From: Lachnospiraceae bacterium
Lineage (GTDB): Bacteria; Bacillota; Clostridia; Lachnospirales; Lachnospiraceae
Assembly (NCBI GenBank): GCA_017476305.1
Contig: JAFVAA010000268.1
Coordinates: 1-7,860 of the forward strand
Length of the DNA stretch: 7,860 nt
Reading direction: 5' to 3'
Part shown: positions 7,652 through 7,860 of the stretch, one piece after another
Numbering within the stretch: position 1 is the stretch's first letter
Layout of the letters: each line of letters opens with the position of its first letter
Translations under genes and position numbers: made by a program
The notes under the pieces: generated by a model
Told to the model about the DNA's origin: nothing
What the model saw: only the letters and a program-made list of their open reading frames with translations
The model's database searches: none

Positions 7652-7860
7652 ATGAATATTTCGAACAATTTAGCAGGAGTAAGAAGTGATTTTTCTCTTT
7701 ACGGGATAAGGGAAAATGATAAAGAGGTATCTGTACAAAACAAAGCGGAAGAATTACAAAAGGCAGATTGTAATGTTGCTAATAAGACGATGGTTCAAGA
7801 TTATAGCAAGAAAAGTATTCTTATGGAATATGAGAAACAAAAACAGGAGAGCGTTTTTGA
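7652..7860 (+). CDS. Unrecognised protein, 5' part (runs off window)
   Basis: The first 69 codons are visible and the frame is still open at the right edge. The product begins MNISNNLAGVRSDFSLYG and continues as a polar, probably helical, Lys/Glu/Gln-rich stretch (KAEELQKADCNVANK; SILMEYEKQKQESVF). There is no signal peptide and no membrane segment in the visible part. The ATG at 7652 has AAAGGAG (7634-7640) 11 nt upstream. It follows the micropeptide stop by 49 nt with no terminator, so it is probably the second gene under the LytTR-controlled promoter. It is read as coding because of the SD, the steady open frame and the operon position. Function is unknown. Confidence 0.7.
   Translation, partial: MNISNNLAGVRSDFSLYGIRENDKEVSVQNKAEELQKADCNVANKTMVQDYSKKSILMEYEKQKQESVF

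Noticed and set aside
7581..7655. A 24-codon ORF (ATG 7581) that ends in ATGA overlap with the gene at 7652
   Set aside because: It has no SD and lies in a different frame over the better supported micropeptide. The overlap alone is not enough.

Overview
The window looks like a Clostridia chromosome, most likely Lachnospiraceae or a close relative. The reasons are a low-to-moderate GC content, strong purine-rich Shine-Dalgarno (SD) sites, a clostridial-type glutaminyl-tRNA synthetase, a CIRCE-controlled groES-groEL operon, and DUF2225- and DUF6106-type genes. All convincing genes read on the + strand. I saw no mobile element, CRISPR array, tRNA or rRNA.

Layout. (1) Positions 1-2342: the 3' part of glnS, a DUF2225 zinc-ribbon gene 16 nt behind it, and a rho-independent terminator. 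(2) Positions 2343-4562: an AT-rich promoter region with a perfect CIRCE operator, then groES, groEL and a strong 12-bp terminator. (3) Positions 4563-5310: an intergenic stretch with two identical extended -10 boxes and an inverted repeat. It is followed by a small DUF6106-like membrane protein gene whose 5' end is broken: the start codon with the best ribosome site runs into TGA TAG after five codons. A second frame, then the original frame, carry the rest of the N-terminus. (4) Positions 5311-7447: a two-component pair, a LytTR-type response regulator and an AgrC-like membrane histidine kinase of the GHKL class. (5) Positions 7446-7860: a tandem LytTR-box repeat that overlaps the kinase stop codon, then a sigma-A-type promoter, an 18-residue aromatic peptide gene with a TTG start behind a 10-nt SD, and a new unrecognised gene that leaves the window.

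The most interesting part is the last 2.4 kb. Regulator, kinase, regulator-type operator, promoter and micropeptide stand in the order expected of a self-contained peptide-signalling or peptide-production circuit. The peptide MLATGYVFNFWKWLFGGK has no cysteine, so it is not an AgrD-type thiolactone precursor, and it has no double-glycine leader as ComC/BlpC peptides do. I do not recognise its family. The link between the regulator and this promoter is inferred from the fit to the published LytTR consensus and the position next to the -35 box. It is not demonstrated.
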